A stretch of DNA of 64,000 nucleotides. Origin: Planctomycetota bacterium. GTDB taxonomy: Bacteria > Planctomycetota > B15-G4. The stretch's first letter is position 1. The number at the start of each line of letters is the position of its first letter. The DNA lies in contig JACKHP010000006.1 in the NCBI GenBank assembly GCA_020638905.1, forward strand, positions 124,001-188,000, written 5' to 3'. This document shows, in pieces, positions 1-7,630 of this stretch. The position numbers and the translations under genes are program-made. The notes beneath the pieces were generated by a model. The model did not search any database. It saw only the letters and a list, made by a program, of their open reading frames with translations, and was not told where the DNA came from.

Positions 1-720
1 CTCGCCGACCGCTTCGCCGCCATGCAGCACGACGACGCGGTGCACGCGGTGGTGATCACCGGGGCCGGCAAGGCGTTCTGTTCCGGCGGCGACGTGCACG
101 ACATCATCGGTCGGCTGTTCGAGGTGAGCGAGGAGGAGACCCTCGCGTTCACGCGCATGACCGGCGAGCTCATCGCGAACATGCGCAAGCTGCGCAAGCC
201 GATCTTGGCCGCGGTGAACGGCATGGCGGCCGGCGCGGGGGCCGTGATCGCGCTCGCGTCCGACCTGCGGGTCTTCGCGCAGACGGCGAAGATCGCGTTC
301 CTGTTCACGAACGTCGGGCTCACGGGCGCCGACATGGGCGCCGGCTACCTGCTGCCGCGCGTCGTGGGACAGGGACGGGCGTCCGAGCTGCTGCTGCTCG
401 GCAACGCGATCGACGCGGCCACCGCCGAGCGCTACGGCCTCGCGAACCAGGTCGTCCCGCGCGACGAGTGCCTGCCCACGGCGATGGCGCTCGGACAACG
501 CCTCGCGAAGGGTCCGCTCGCGGCGCTCGCCAGCACCAAGCACCTGATCGACGCCGAGTGGTCGCTCGACCTCGACACGGCCATCGAGATCGAGGCCCTG
601 GCCCAGGCCATGCACCTGCGGCAGCCCGACCACAAGCGCTTCCACGCGGCCTTCGTCGCCAAGCGTCCCCCGCGCTTCTCGGGCGAGATCAAGCGCCACG
701 GCGAAGGCGACGCGAGCTGA
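1..720 (+). CDS. Enoyl-CoA hydratase/isomerase family protein (5' end outside window)
   Basis: Crotonase-fold enzyme, probably acting on an acyl-CoA in fatty-acid or branched-chain degradation. The reading frame is open from base 1, so the ATG at 22 is probably internal and the true start lies upstream. The first oxyanion-hole segment (AFCSGGDV) and the second glycine-rich helix (NGMAAGAGAVIALASD) are present, followed by the GYLLPR(V/L)VG segment typical of the family. Downstream genes encode a ferredoxin and an acyl-CoA dehydrogenase, which fits acyl-CoA catabolism. The exact substrate cannot be told from sequence, since the family also contains isomerases and lyases. Confidence 0.9.
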   Translation, partial: LADRFAAMQHDDAVHAVVITGAGKAFCSGGDVHDIIGRLFEVSEEETLAFTRMTGELIANMRKLRKPILAAVNGMAAGAGAVIALASDLRVFAQTAKIAFLFTNVGLTGADMGAGYLLPRVVGQGRASELLLLGNAIDAATAERYGLANQVVPRDECLPTAMALGQRLAKGPLAALASTKHLIDAEWSLDLDTAIEIEALAQAMHLRQPDHKRFHAAFVAKRPPRFSGEIKRHGEGDAS

Positions 721-760
721 CGTCCTCCCCCCGACCCCCGACGCACCGAGCCCCCGTGTC

Positions 761-1099
761 ATGAGCCAGCGATTCGAGCGGCACATCTTCGTCTGCATCA
801 ACGCGCGCGAACCGGGCCATCCCAAGGGATGCTGCGCGAGCAAGGGCGGCGCCGAGGTGGCCGAGGCGCTGAAGGTCGCCGCGTACGAGCAGGGCCTCAA
901 GGGACGCGTGCGCGTCAACAAGGCCGGCTGCCTGGACGCCTGCGCGGACGGCATCTCGGCCGTGGTCTATCCCGAGGGGGTCTGGTACCGCGGCGTGACG
1001 CTCGACGACGTCGACGAGATCGTCGCACGCACGCTCGTGGCGGGCGAGATCGTCGAGCGCCTGCTGGCGCCCGCGCACCCGCGGAAGGCCGGAGCGTGA
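761..1099 (+). CDS. (2Fe-2S) ferredoxin, thioredoxin-like fold
   Basis: A 112-residue protein of the thioredoxin-like 2Fe-2S ferredoxin family, a small cytoplasmic electron carrier. Likely cluster cysteines are C12, C24 or C25, C57 and C61; the GCLDAC segment is characteristic of the family. It starts 40 bp after the hydratase. Its TGA overlaps the GTG start of the acyl-CoA dehydrogenase (GTGA), so the two are translationally coupled. That pairing suggests a redox role alongside beta-oxidation, but no partner is shown directly. Confidence 0.85.
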   Translation: MSQRFERHIFVCINAREPGHPKGCCASKGGAEVAEALKVAAYEQGLKGRVRVNKAGCLDACADGISAVVYPEGVWYRGVTLDDVDEIVARTLVAGEIVERLLAPAHPRKAGA

Positions 1100-2265
1100 G
1101 CGACGGCGCGTCCGACGTCGACCCGCGCGAGACCGCGCGCACCGCGGCCGAGGTGCGCGAGCGCGCGCGCCGCTTCGCCCACGACGAGATCGCGCCCCAC
1201 GCCGGCGCGTGGGACAAGGCCGGACGCGTGCCGCGTTCCGTCGTCACGCGCCTGGGCGAGCTGGGCTTCCTGGCCGGCCCGCTGCCGCGCGAGGTCGGCG
1301 GCAGCGGCTGGAACAACGAGATCTTCGTCGGCGTGTACGAGGAGATCGGACGGGCCTGCAGCAGCACGCGCGGCTTCCTCGCGGTGCACACCGGTCTCGT
1401 CTCGCAGTGCCTCTTCGACCACGCGCGCGACGACGACCGTGCGCGCTGGCTGCCGAAGCTCGCGTCCGGCGAGGCCATCGGCTGCTACGCGCTCACCGAG
1501 GACGGCGCCGGCAGCGACGTGCAGTCGATCGCCACCACCGCCACGCGCGACGGCGACGACTGGGTGCTGAACGGCAGCAAGGTCTGGATCACCAACGGCG
1601 GCATCGCCGACCTGTGCATCGCGTTCGCGCGCACCGGCGAGGGCAAGCGCGCGCTGACCGGCTTCGTGCTCGAGCTGCCCGTCGACGGCCTGCAGCGCCT
1701 GCCGCTCGGCGTCGAGCCGCTGGGACACCGCGCCTCCGACCACGCGCGGCTCGTGTTCGACGGCGTGCGCGTGCCCGACGAGCGGCGGCTCGGCGAGGTC
1801 GGCGACGGCTTCCGCATCGCCATGTCGGCCCTCGACCACGGACGCCTGGGCGTGGCCGCCGGCGCGGTGGGCATCGCCCGCGCTTGCCTCGACGAGGCCG
1901 TGACGCACGCCCGCGAACGACGCCAGTTCGGACAGCGCATCGGCGACTTCCAGATGGTGCAGGCCGACCTGGCCGAGATCTACGCCTCGACCGAGGCCGC
2001 CTCGGCGCTCGTCGAACGCGCCGCGCGCGCGGCCGACGCCCACGCGCCCGACGTCACGCGGCTCACGTCGGCGGCCAAGCTGTTCGCCACCGAGGTCGCC
2101 CAGCGCGCCGCCGAGAAGGCCGTGCTGCTGCTGGGCAACCGCGGCTACGGCGACGGCCACAGCGTCGAGCGGCACTACCGCGACATCCAGGGCCTGCGCA
2201 TCTACGAGGGCACCAACCACATCCAGCGGTTGATCATCGGACGCTCCCTCGTCGGCAAGCCGTGA
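1096..2265 (+). CDS. Acyl-CoA dehydrogenase
   Basis: FAD-dependent acyl-CoA dehydrogenase of 389 residues, which oxidises acyl-CoA to trans-2-enoyl-CoA and normally passes electrons to electron-transfer flavoprotein. The N-terminal helical, middle beta (CYALTEDGAGSDV, WITNGG) and C-terminal helical domains are all present. The catalytic base is predicted to be E371 in YEGTNHIQR, the position used by short- and branched-chain enzymes. An upstream in-frame extension exists, but the GTG at 1096 overlaps the ferredoxin stop and gives the family's usual length. The stop codon overlaps the next gene's GTG start. Chain-length preference is not inferable. Confidence 0.93.
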   Translation: MSDGASDVDPRETARTAAEVRERARRFAHDEIAPHAGAWDKAGRVPRSVVTRLGELGFLAGPLPREVGGSGWNNEIFVGVYEEIGRACSSTRGFLAVHTGLVSQCLFDHARDDDRARWLPKLASGEAIGCYALTEDGAGSDVQSIATTATRDGDDWVLNGSKVWITNGGIADLCIAFARTGEGKRALTGFVLELPVDGLQRLPLGVEPLGHRASDHARLVFDGVRVPDERRLGEVGDGFRIAMSALDHGRLGVAAGAVGIARACLDEAVTHARERRQFGQRIGDFQMVQADLAEIYASTEAASALVERAARAADAHAPDVTRLTSAAKLFATEVAQRAAEKAVLLLGNRGYGDGHSVERHYRDIQGLRIYEGTNHIQRLIIGRSLVGKP

Positions 2266-3800
2266 GCCAGCGCGCGTCGCAGCCTCCCCCCGCGCCGCGC
2301 CGCGCCGACGACGTCCGCAGCGCCCACCCCTCGACGCACACGCGCGGCGGATGCGCCCGTCGCGTGGCGCTGCTGCTGGGCGCGCTGCTGGCCGCCGCGG
2401 CCGTGTCCGAGTGGCTGCTGCCCTCGCCGCTCGACGCCTGGATCCCGCCGCTTCTCCAGCGCGCGCGCGGCGGACGGGTCGTGCTGCGAGCGGGCGACGA
2501 CCCCACGCGCTGGCCCTCGGTGTCCCTGCATCCCGTGCGCCCTCGGCTGGTGTGGATCGGCGCGAGCACCGTGGTCGGCGTGCCGTTCGACCCGTGGTCG
2601 TCGCCTCCGAAATGGCTCGGACTGCTGCTCGCCGCCCAGGGCCTCGACGTCGAGGTGCTGCCCGTGGCCGCCCCCGGCAAGACCGCGCGCGAACTCGTGG
2701 CCTGGCTGCCCGACGTGCTGACGCTCGAGCCCGACGCGGTGATCCTCACCACGGGACACAACGAGTACCTCGACGCGCATCGCCTGCTGGCCGACTCGTG
2801 GCTCGAGCGCTCGGCGCTGCTGCATCCGCTCTGCCGGCGCCTCGGGATCTCGTTCGGCGCAGGGGAAGAGGCTCCCACCGAATCCCGTCCCTTCGACCAC
2901 GCGGCCGTGGCGGGCGCGTTCCGGGACACGCTCGCGCACGCACGCGCACTGTGCGCCGCGGCCGGCGTGCCGCTGCTGCTCACGCTGCCGGTGAGCAACC
3001 TGGCCGACTGTCCCCCGGTGCTCGGACGCTCGGCCCAGGCGGCCTGGTCCGCCGGACGCGCGCGCCTCGAGGCCCACGACGACGTCGGCGCCTTCCCGCT
3101 GCTGCGGCAGGCCCGCGACGAGGACGCCTGGCCCGCGCGAGCCCCCGCGCGGCTCGTCGATGCGATGCGCCAGCTCGGCCCGCCGCTGGTCGACGTCGCG
3201 GCGCGCTTCGACGAGGCGACGCACGGGCGTCCCCCGGGCTTCAACCTCTTCATGGATCACTGCCATCCGACCCTGGCCGGGCAGCGGCTGCTGGCGCTCT
3301 CCGTGTCCGAGACCCTGCGGCAGCAGGGCGTCCTCGCGACGCCGGCGAAGGACGGACGCGTTCCGACGCTCGACGAGGGGCTGGCTGCGCTGTCCGTCCC
3401 GCGCTCGCTGGAGAGCACCGCCCGGGCGCGCAGCCTGCGCGCGCTGCTGCACCTCGCGTTCCTCGGCGAGCCCGGCAATCCGATGATCGCCACGGCTCGC
3501 AGCCTGGCGCGCAACGCCTGGGTCTCGCTGGACGACCCGGTCTCGGCCACCCTGCTCGCGGTGCTCGAGCAGCGCCCGCCGGACGCACGGGCCGCGCTGG
3601 CGGCCGCCACGCCTTCCGATCGTCACGAGCTGCTGCGCCTCGTGCGCACCTGGACGCGCGTGGCCGCCGCCTTCGCGCGCGTGGGCCTGGCCGAGGCAGA
3701 CCTCGCGCCGACACCGGCGCCGCGGGACGGGCCCGGCACCGACCCCGGTGCGCCGGACGCGGCACCGGATGACGTGCCCGACGCGCCCCCTCGACGCTGA
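2262..3800 (+). CDS. SGNH/GDSL-type hydrolase, membrane-anchored
   Basis: A 512-residue protein with an N-terminal hydrophobic segment (about residues 32-50, VALLLGALLAAAAVSEWLL), then an SGNH hydrolase domain. Predicted catalytic residues are S102 (IGASTVVG block I), N167 (GHNEYL) and the D332-x-x-H335 pair in block V (MDHCHP). Such enzymes are esterases or acetyl-hydrolases. The anchor suggests action at the envelope, on an unknown substrate. The GTG start overlaps the acyl-CoA dehydrogenase stop (GTGA). The C-terminal 150 residues are helical with no recognised domain. A second, only distantly similar SGNH protein lies at 47770-49287. Confidence 0.75.
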   Translation: MSQRASQPPPAPRRADDVRSAHPSTHTRGGCARRVALLLGALLAAAAVSEWLLPSPLDAWIPPLLQRARGGRVVLRAGDDPTRWPSVSLHPVRPRLVWIGASTVVGVPFDPWSSPPKWLGLLLAAQGLDVEVLPVAAPGKTARELVAWLPDVLTLEPDAVILTTGHNEYLDAHRLLADSWLERSALLHPLCRRLGISFGAGEEAPTESRPFDHAAVAGAFRDTLAHARALCAAAGVPLLLTLPVSNLADCPPVLGRSAQAAWSAGRARLEAHDDVGAFPLLRQARDEDAWPARAPARLVDAMRQLGPPLVDVAARFDEATHGRPPGFNLFMDHCHPTLAGQRLLALSVSETLRQQGVLATPAKDGRVPTLDEGLAALSVPRSLESTARARSLRALLHLAFLGEPGNPMIATARSLARNAWVSLDDPVSATLLAVLEQRPPDARAALAAATPSDRHELLRLVRTWTRVAAAFARVGLAEADLAPTPAPRDGPGTDPGAPDAAPDDVPDAPPRR

Positions 3801-3818
3801 GGCCGGGCGGCGTCGATC

Positions 3819-3847
3819 TTGTGTCCCCCAGGGTGACAGACTAGGAT
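3819..3847 (+). promoter_or_regulatory. Sigma70-type promoter of tRNA-His
   Basis: TTGTGT (3819-3824), a 17-bp spacer, then TAGGAT (3842-3847). The predicted start is about 30 bp before the mature tRNA end, a normal 5' leader. Judged by eye only. Confidence 0.5.
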
Positions 3848-3885
3848 TCCCAGCCGCTTCGCGTCCCCCGACGGACGCGTCGGAT

Positions 3886-3963
3886 GGTGGATGTAGCTCA
3901 GTCGGTTAGAGCACCAGGTTGTGGTCCTGGGGGTCGGGGGTTCGAATCCCCTCATCCACCCCA
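3886..3963 (+). tRNA. tRNA-His (anticodon GTG)
   Basis: Full cloverleaf. The extra G-1 (3886) faces C73 (3960), as expected for histidine tRNA. The acceptor stem GTGGATG (3887-3893) pairs with CATCCAC (3953-3959). The anticodon loop TTGTGGT reads GTG. The CCA end (3961-3963) is encoded. Confidence 0.97.
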
Positions 3964-4082
3964 TCCTCGCGCGCCGGGTCGCCCGCGCGACTGCCGCGTG
4001 ACCTCGGGCGCACGAGTGCGCTAGCGATGGCCGGCGCGATGCGTGACGCGCCGCCGTCCACGACGCCCCGGGGAGGTCCGGC

Positions 4083-5096
4083 TTGCTGCGAACCGCCATG
4101 CTGCTGCTCGCGCTCGCCGTCGTCGGAGCGGCCCAGGTGCCGCCGCCGCACGGCGCTCCGCCGCCGGACGACGGTCCGCGTGCCCCGCTCGGCGTGGCCG
4201 GGGGACGGCCGTCGCCAGCCGACCGGCGTCCACCGCCGCCGCGCGACGCGGCGCGACCCGAGCGTCCGCCGCGCGAACCACTGCGGCAGCTCGTGCTGGC
4301 CAGCCCCGTGGTGCTCCTGGCCGACGTCGAACGCAGCTCGCAGCAGGCCTTCGACGACGGCGCCGCCGACCTGGTCCTGCGCCCCTCGCGCGTGCTGCGG
4401 GGGCAGGTCCCGACGGTGCTGCTCAACGCGCGCACGTCGCAGCGTTCGACGCGCCCCGCGGCCGGCGAATCGGGCGTGTTCTTCCTCTCGCCGGCCGAGC
4501 AAGAACGGTCCGACGCGCCGCTCGTGCTCGATGCCTGGGTCCCGGCCAGCGGACGCACGCTGGCCGTCTTCGAGCACAGCCTGGTCGAACTCCTCGACAT
4601 CCTCGACGAGCGCGCGGCCAGCCGCCGCGAGGCGCGCACCACCGAGTGGCTGGTGCAACTCGTCGAAGAACCCGACACGCGCTGGGACGGACTCCTCGAC
4701 CTGTCCTCCGCCAGCGACCCGCGGGCCGCGGGACGACGCGCGGGCCGTCCGCAGTTCGACGCCGGCCAGCGCGCCCGTCTGCTCGCGGTGCTGCTCGCCG
4801 AGCGCGACCTGACGTCCACGGGCACGACCCTGGCGGCGCTGCTGCCGCAGGGCGGAGACCCCCACGTCGAGCGCTGGCTGTGGGACCGGCTGAACGAGTC
4901 CCGCGAGCTGCCGATGCCCGTCACGGGCGAAGCCATGCACCTGCTGGCGCGACGCCTCGACGACCGCACGGCCGAACGGCTGGCCGACGACCTCCCGGCC
5001 GGCGGTCCGCAGGAGCAGCGCAAGGACGTCGTGGCGCGCTTCCTCGAGCGACTCGAGCCGCGCGTCTTCCCCGACGAGCCGCGGCGCGACGGCTGA
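4083..5096 (+). CDS. Hypothetical secreted protein, proline/arginine-rich N-terminus
   Basis: A 337-residue protein not assignable to a known family. A Sec signal peptide (LRTAMLLLALAVVGAAQ) is followed by a proline-rich low-complexity linker to about residue 60, then a globular part. The TTG at 4083 is preferred because a GGGAGG ribosome site lies 6 bp upstream; the ATG at 4098 is an alternative. The early globular part (LVLASPVVLLADVERS) looks like a small beta-domain, and the C-terminal half is helical. Long opposite-strand ORFs across it look like codon-bias mirrors. It stands alone between tRNA-His and a small membrane gene. Confidence 0.55.
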   Translation: MLRTAMLLLALAVVGAAQVPPPHGAPPPDDGPRAPLGVAGGRPSPADRRPPPPRDAARPERPPREPLRQLVLASPVVLLADVERSSQQAFDDGAADLVLRPSRVLRGQVPTVLLNARTSQRSTRPAAGESGVFFLSPAEQERSDAPLVLDAWVPASGRTLAVFEHSLVELLDILDERAASRREARTTEWLVQLVEEPDTRWDGLLDLSSASDPRAAGRRAGRPQFDAGQRARLLAVLLAERDLTSTGTTLAALLPQGGDPHVERWLWDRLNESRELPMPVTGEAMHLLARRLDDRTAERLADDLPAGGPQEQRKDVVARFLERLEPRVFPDEPRRDG

Positions 5097-5218
5097 GTCG
5101 TCGTCGCCTGTCGCGCAAGCGTCCCCGGTTCCCGCGTCGCGGAAGCCCGTGGCGCCCCTCAAGTCGCGCGCTCCCGCCGGACGATGCCTCCTGGAAGCCG
5201 ATCGCCCGAGGACCCGCC

Positions 5219-5482
5219 ATGGCCGCGCCCGAGCCCCAACCCGTCGAGATCGCGTCCGAGAAGCCGTCCGTCCCGGGCTTGCCGGCCGAGATCCTGTTCC
5301 TGCTCGTCATCGGCTGCCTGACGGTGTTCTTCAGTCTCGCCGGGATCCCCGGCACGGCCACGCCGGTGGCCGGCGACGGCAGCGACGCGCTGCGCCAGGG
5401 CTGGGCCGAGCAGCGCACGGCGGCCGTGCACGACGCGACGTCCCCGGCAGCCCTCGAGGCATCGCTCCCGCGCGGCCGCTGA
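5219..5482 (+). CDS. Small single-pass membrane protein, unknown function
   Basis: An 87-residue ORF with a GAGGA ribosome site 6 bp before the ATG. One hydrophobic segment (about residues 20-38, PAEILFLLVIGCLTVFFSLA) is flanked by a short acidic/proline N-terminus and a hydrophilic tail. No homologous family is recognised. The good ribosome site and clean membrane segment support it as real, but its size makes this uncertain. Confidence 0.45.
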   Translation: MAAPEPQPVEIASEKPSVPGLPAEILFLLVIGCLTVFFSLAGIPGTATPVAGDGSDALRQGWAEQRTAAVHDATSPAALEASLPRGR

Positions 5483-5638
5483 CGGCCGCCGCGACCGGCG
5501 CTCCCCGGCCGCGCCCGGAGCCCGTCGCCCGCGTTCGCACAGACGGCCTCGAGTCCCGTGCGCGGCCGCGGCCGACGTTCTTCGTCCCCCGCCTCTTGAT
5601 CCACGGCGGGCGAACCGGTTCCATATGCGGCTCGCCGT

Positions 5639-5714
<76 letters not shown>

Positions 5715-5954
5715 ACTTCTTCCGCCGCTCCGGGCCGTGGGCCTGTCGACGCGGCACCGACGCGGGCGCGCGTCGCTCGTCCGGCGCGGTTCGCGCGGTA
5801 CACTGCGGCCGCGACGGCGGCGGATCGCCGGTGCAGACGCCACACGGGCGACACCGCCGATCACGCGCTCAAGACCGAGAATCGCAGACGTTCCGTGCGT
5901 CGCTCACCGGCCCGGCGCCTCACCTCCGAACGCTCCGCTGCAAGGACGATCCCG

Positions 5955-7352
5955 ATGCTCATGACCTCCCTGTTCCTGTCCTTCGCCCTGGCCGCCCCGA
6001 GCGTGCTCGCGGGCGACCTCGAGGAAGCCAAGGACTTCCTCGCGAAGGGCTGGTTCGACGACGCAGCCAAGGCCTTCCAGCAGCTCATCGACGAAGGTGC
6101 CGGCGACGCGACCGAGCTCGAGCAGTACCTGGCCGAGGCGCAGATCGGCGCCGGCGACGTCGACGCCGCCCTCGAGATCCTCGAGGCCCTGCCCGAGAGC
6201 TACCGCACCAAACTGCTGCTCGGACGCACGTACGCGATCTGGGCCGAGCAGCTCGCGTACGACAACGCGTCGGCCGACGACGTGAGGTTCACGCGCCTCG
6301 ACGGCGTCTCGCACTACAAGCGCGCGGTCGAGCTCGCGCCGCCCGGTGACTCCGAAGCCGTGGTCGCGCTGGGCTACCTGCAGCTCTTCGGACTGGGCGA
6401 CTACAAGGCCGCGCTCGAGCTGGCCGAGACCTACCTCGCCAAGCGTCCCGACGACGCCGAGCTGCTGCTCCTGCGCGGCAACGCGCTGGTCTTCGACTGG
6501 TACTACAAGGCGCAGGGCGACGACGAGCTCGCTGCCGACGACGCCTGGAACCAGGCCGTCGACGACCTCAAGTCGGCCGACGCCAAGCTCGGCAAGGGAC
6601 GCGTCGAGGCGCTCAACCAGCTCATCTACCTCTACCAGGCCAAGGACCGCGCCCTCGACGCCGTGAACGCCGCGGTGCAGATCGTCGAGCGCCAGGACGA
6701 CCCCGACCTCGGGCAGCTCTACGAGCTCGCCAAGCAGTACAGCTACGCCCGTCAGTTCGCCGCCGGGGCCAAGGCGCTCGAGACGATCGTCAAGCTCAAC
6801 GCGAGCGACCTGCGCCGCCGCATCCGGCGCGAGGACGACCCCGACGACGTGGCGCTCAACCTGCACTGGTCGACCTCGGTCTACACGAACCGCAACGACA
6901 ACGCCACGGCGCGCATGATCCTCGAGGCCATCGTGGCCGCCGACCCCGCGGCCCCGGACATCTGGGACAACTACGCCGTGGCCTGCCAGACCACCGGCCA
7001 GTTCGACGATGCCATCAAGGCCTACGACAAGAAGATCGCGCTCTTCCCCGACGATCCGCGCACCTACAACGACAAGGCGAAGATCCTCGAGGAGAACCTC
7101 AACCGCGACTCGTCCGAGACGATCCCGCTCTACGAGAAGGCCGTCGCGATGTGCGAGGAGCAGTTGAAGGACCCCGAGATCGACGCCGCCTGGAAGGCGC
7201 ACCTCGAGGAGACGCAGCGCGTGGCGCGCGGCAACCTCGACGCGCTCAAGCCGGCGCCGTCGCTGCTCGACTCGGTGCTCGACCGTCTCAAGAACGCCGG
7301 CGACAAGGCCGGTGACGAGGGCGGCGACTCCGGAGGCGACTCGGGCAACTGA
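5955..7352 (+). CDS. Secreted tetratricopeptide-repeat protein
   Basis: A 465-residue protein with a Sec signal peptide (MLMTSLFLSFALAAPSVLA) followed by helical TPR-like repeats through the mature chain. Examples are WFDDAAKAFQQLIDEG and QFDDAIKAYDKKIALFPDDP. The extreme C-terminus is Gly/Asp/Ser-rich (GDKAGDEGGDSGGDSGN). TPRs are scaffolds; a partner is not evident. The ATG at 5955 is chosen because AAGGA precedes it by 8 bp and it directly starts the signal peptide. The weak -10-like TACACT at 5799 lacks a convincing -35. A strong hairpin follows the gene. Confidence 0.8.
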   Translation: MLMTSLFLSFALAAPSVLAGDLEEAKDFLAKGWFDDAAKAFQQLIDEGAGDATELEQYLAEAQIGAGDVDAALEILEALPESYRTKLLLGRTYAIWAEQLAYDNASADDVRFTRLDGVSHYKRAVELAPPGDSEAVVALGYLQLFGLGDYKAALELAETYLAKRPDDAELLLLRGNALVFDWYYKAQGDDELAADDAWNQAVDDLKSADAKLGKGRVEALNQLIYLYQAKDRALDAVNAAVQIVERQDDPDLGQLYELAKQYSYARQFAAGAKALETIVKLNASDLRRRIRREDDPDDVALNLHWSTSVYTNRNDNATARMILEAIVAADPAAPDIWDNYAVACQTTGQFDDAIKAYDKKIALFPDDPRTYNDKAKILEENLNRDSSETIPLYEKAVAMCEEQLKDPEIDAAWKAHLEETQRVARGNLDALKPAPSLLDSVLDRLKNAGDKAGDEGGDSGGDSGN

Positions 7353-7377
7353 CCCGACCACCGCTCCGTCGTCGCAC

Positions 7378-7416
7378 CGCGGCCGCGCCCTCCGCTCGTC
7401 GGACGGCGCGGCCGCG
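7378..7416 (+). terminator. Strong GC hairpin after the TPR gene
   Basis: Perfect 12-bp inverted repeat (7378-7389 with 7405-7416, CGCGGCCGCGCC) and a 15-nt loop, 25 bp after the stop codon. There is no T-run, so termination strength is uncertain. Confidence 0.55.
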
Positions 7417-7630
7417 CGCGTTCGCGGGTCGCACGCGACGCGGTGCCGCCGCCTTCCGACATCGGACGGTCAAGGACGCGCGGCGGGTGCGCCCGGTATC
7501 ATCGGCCCACCCCGCCCGGGGGAAGTCCCGCGCGGCGCACGGGAGGTCGTCGCTCCCCCGCCGTGCAGCGCGCTGCGTCGCCCGACGCCCTGCGTCCCCC
7601 GGGCCACCGGCCTCCTCGGGGATCCGTCCC

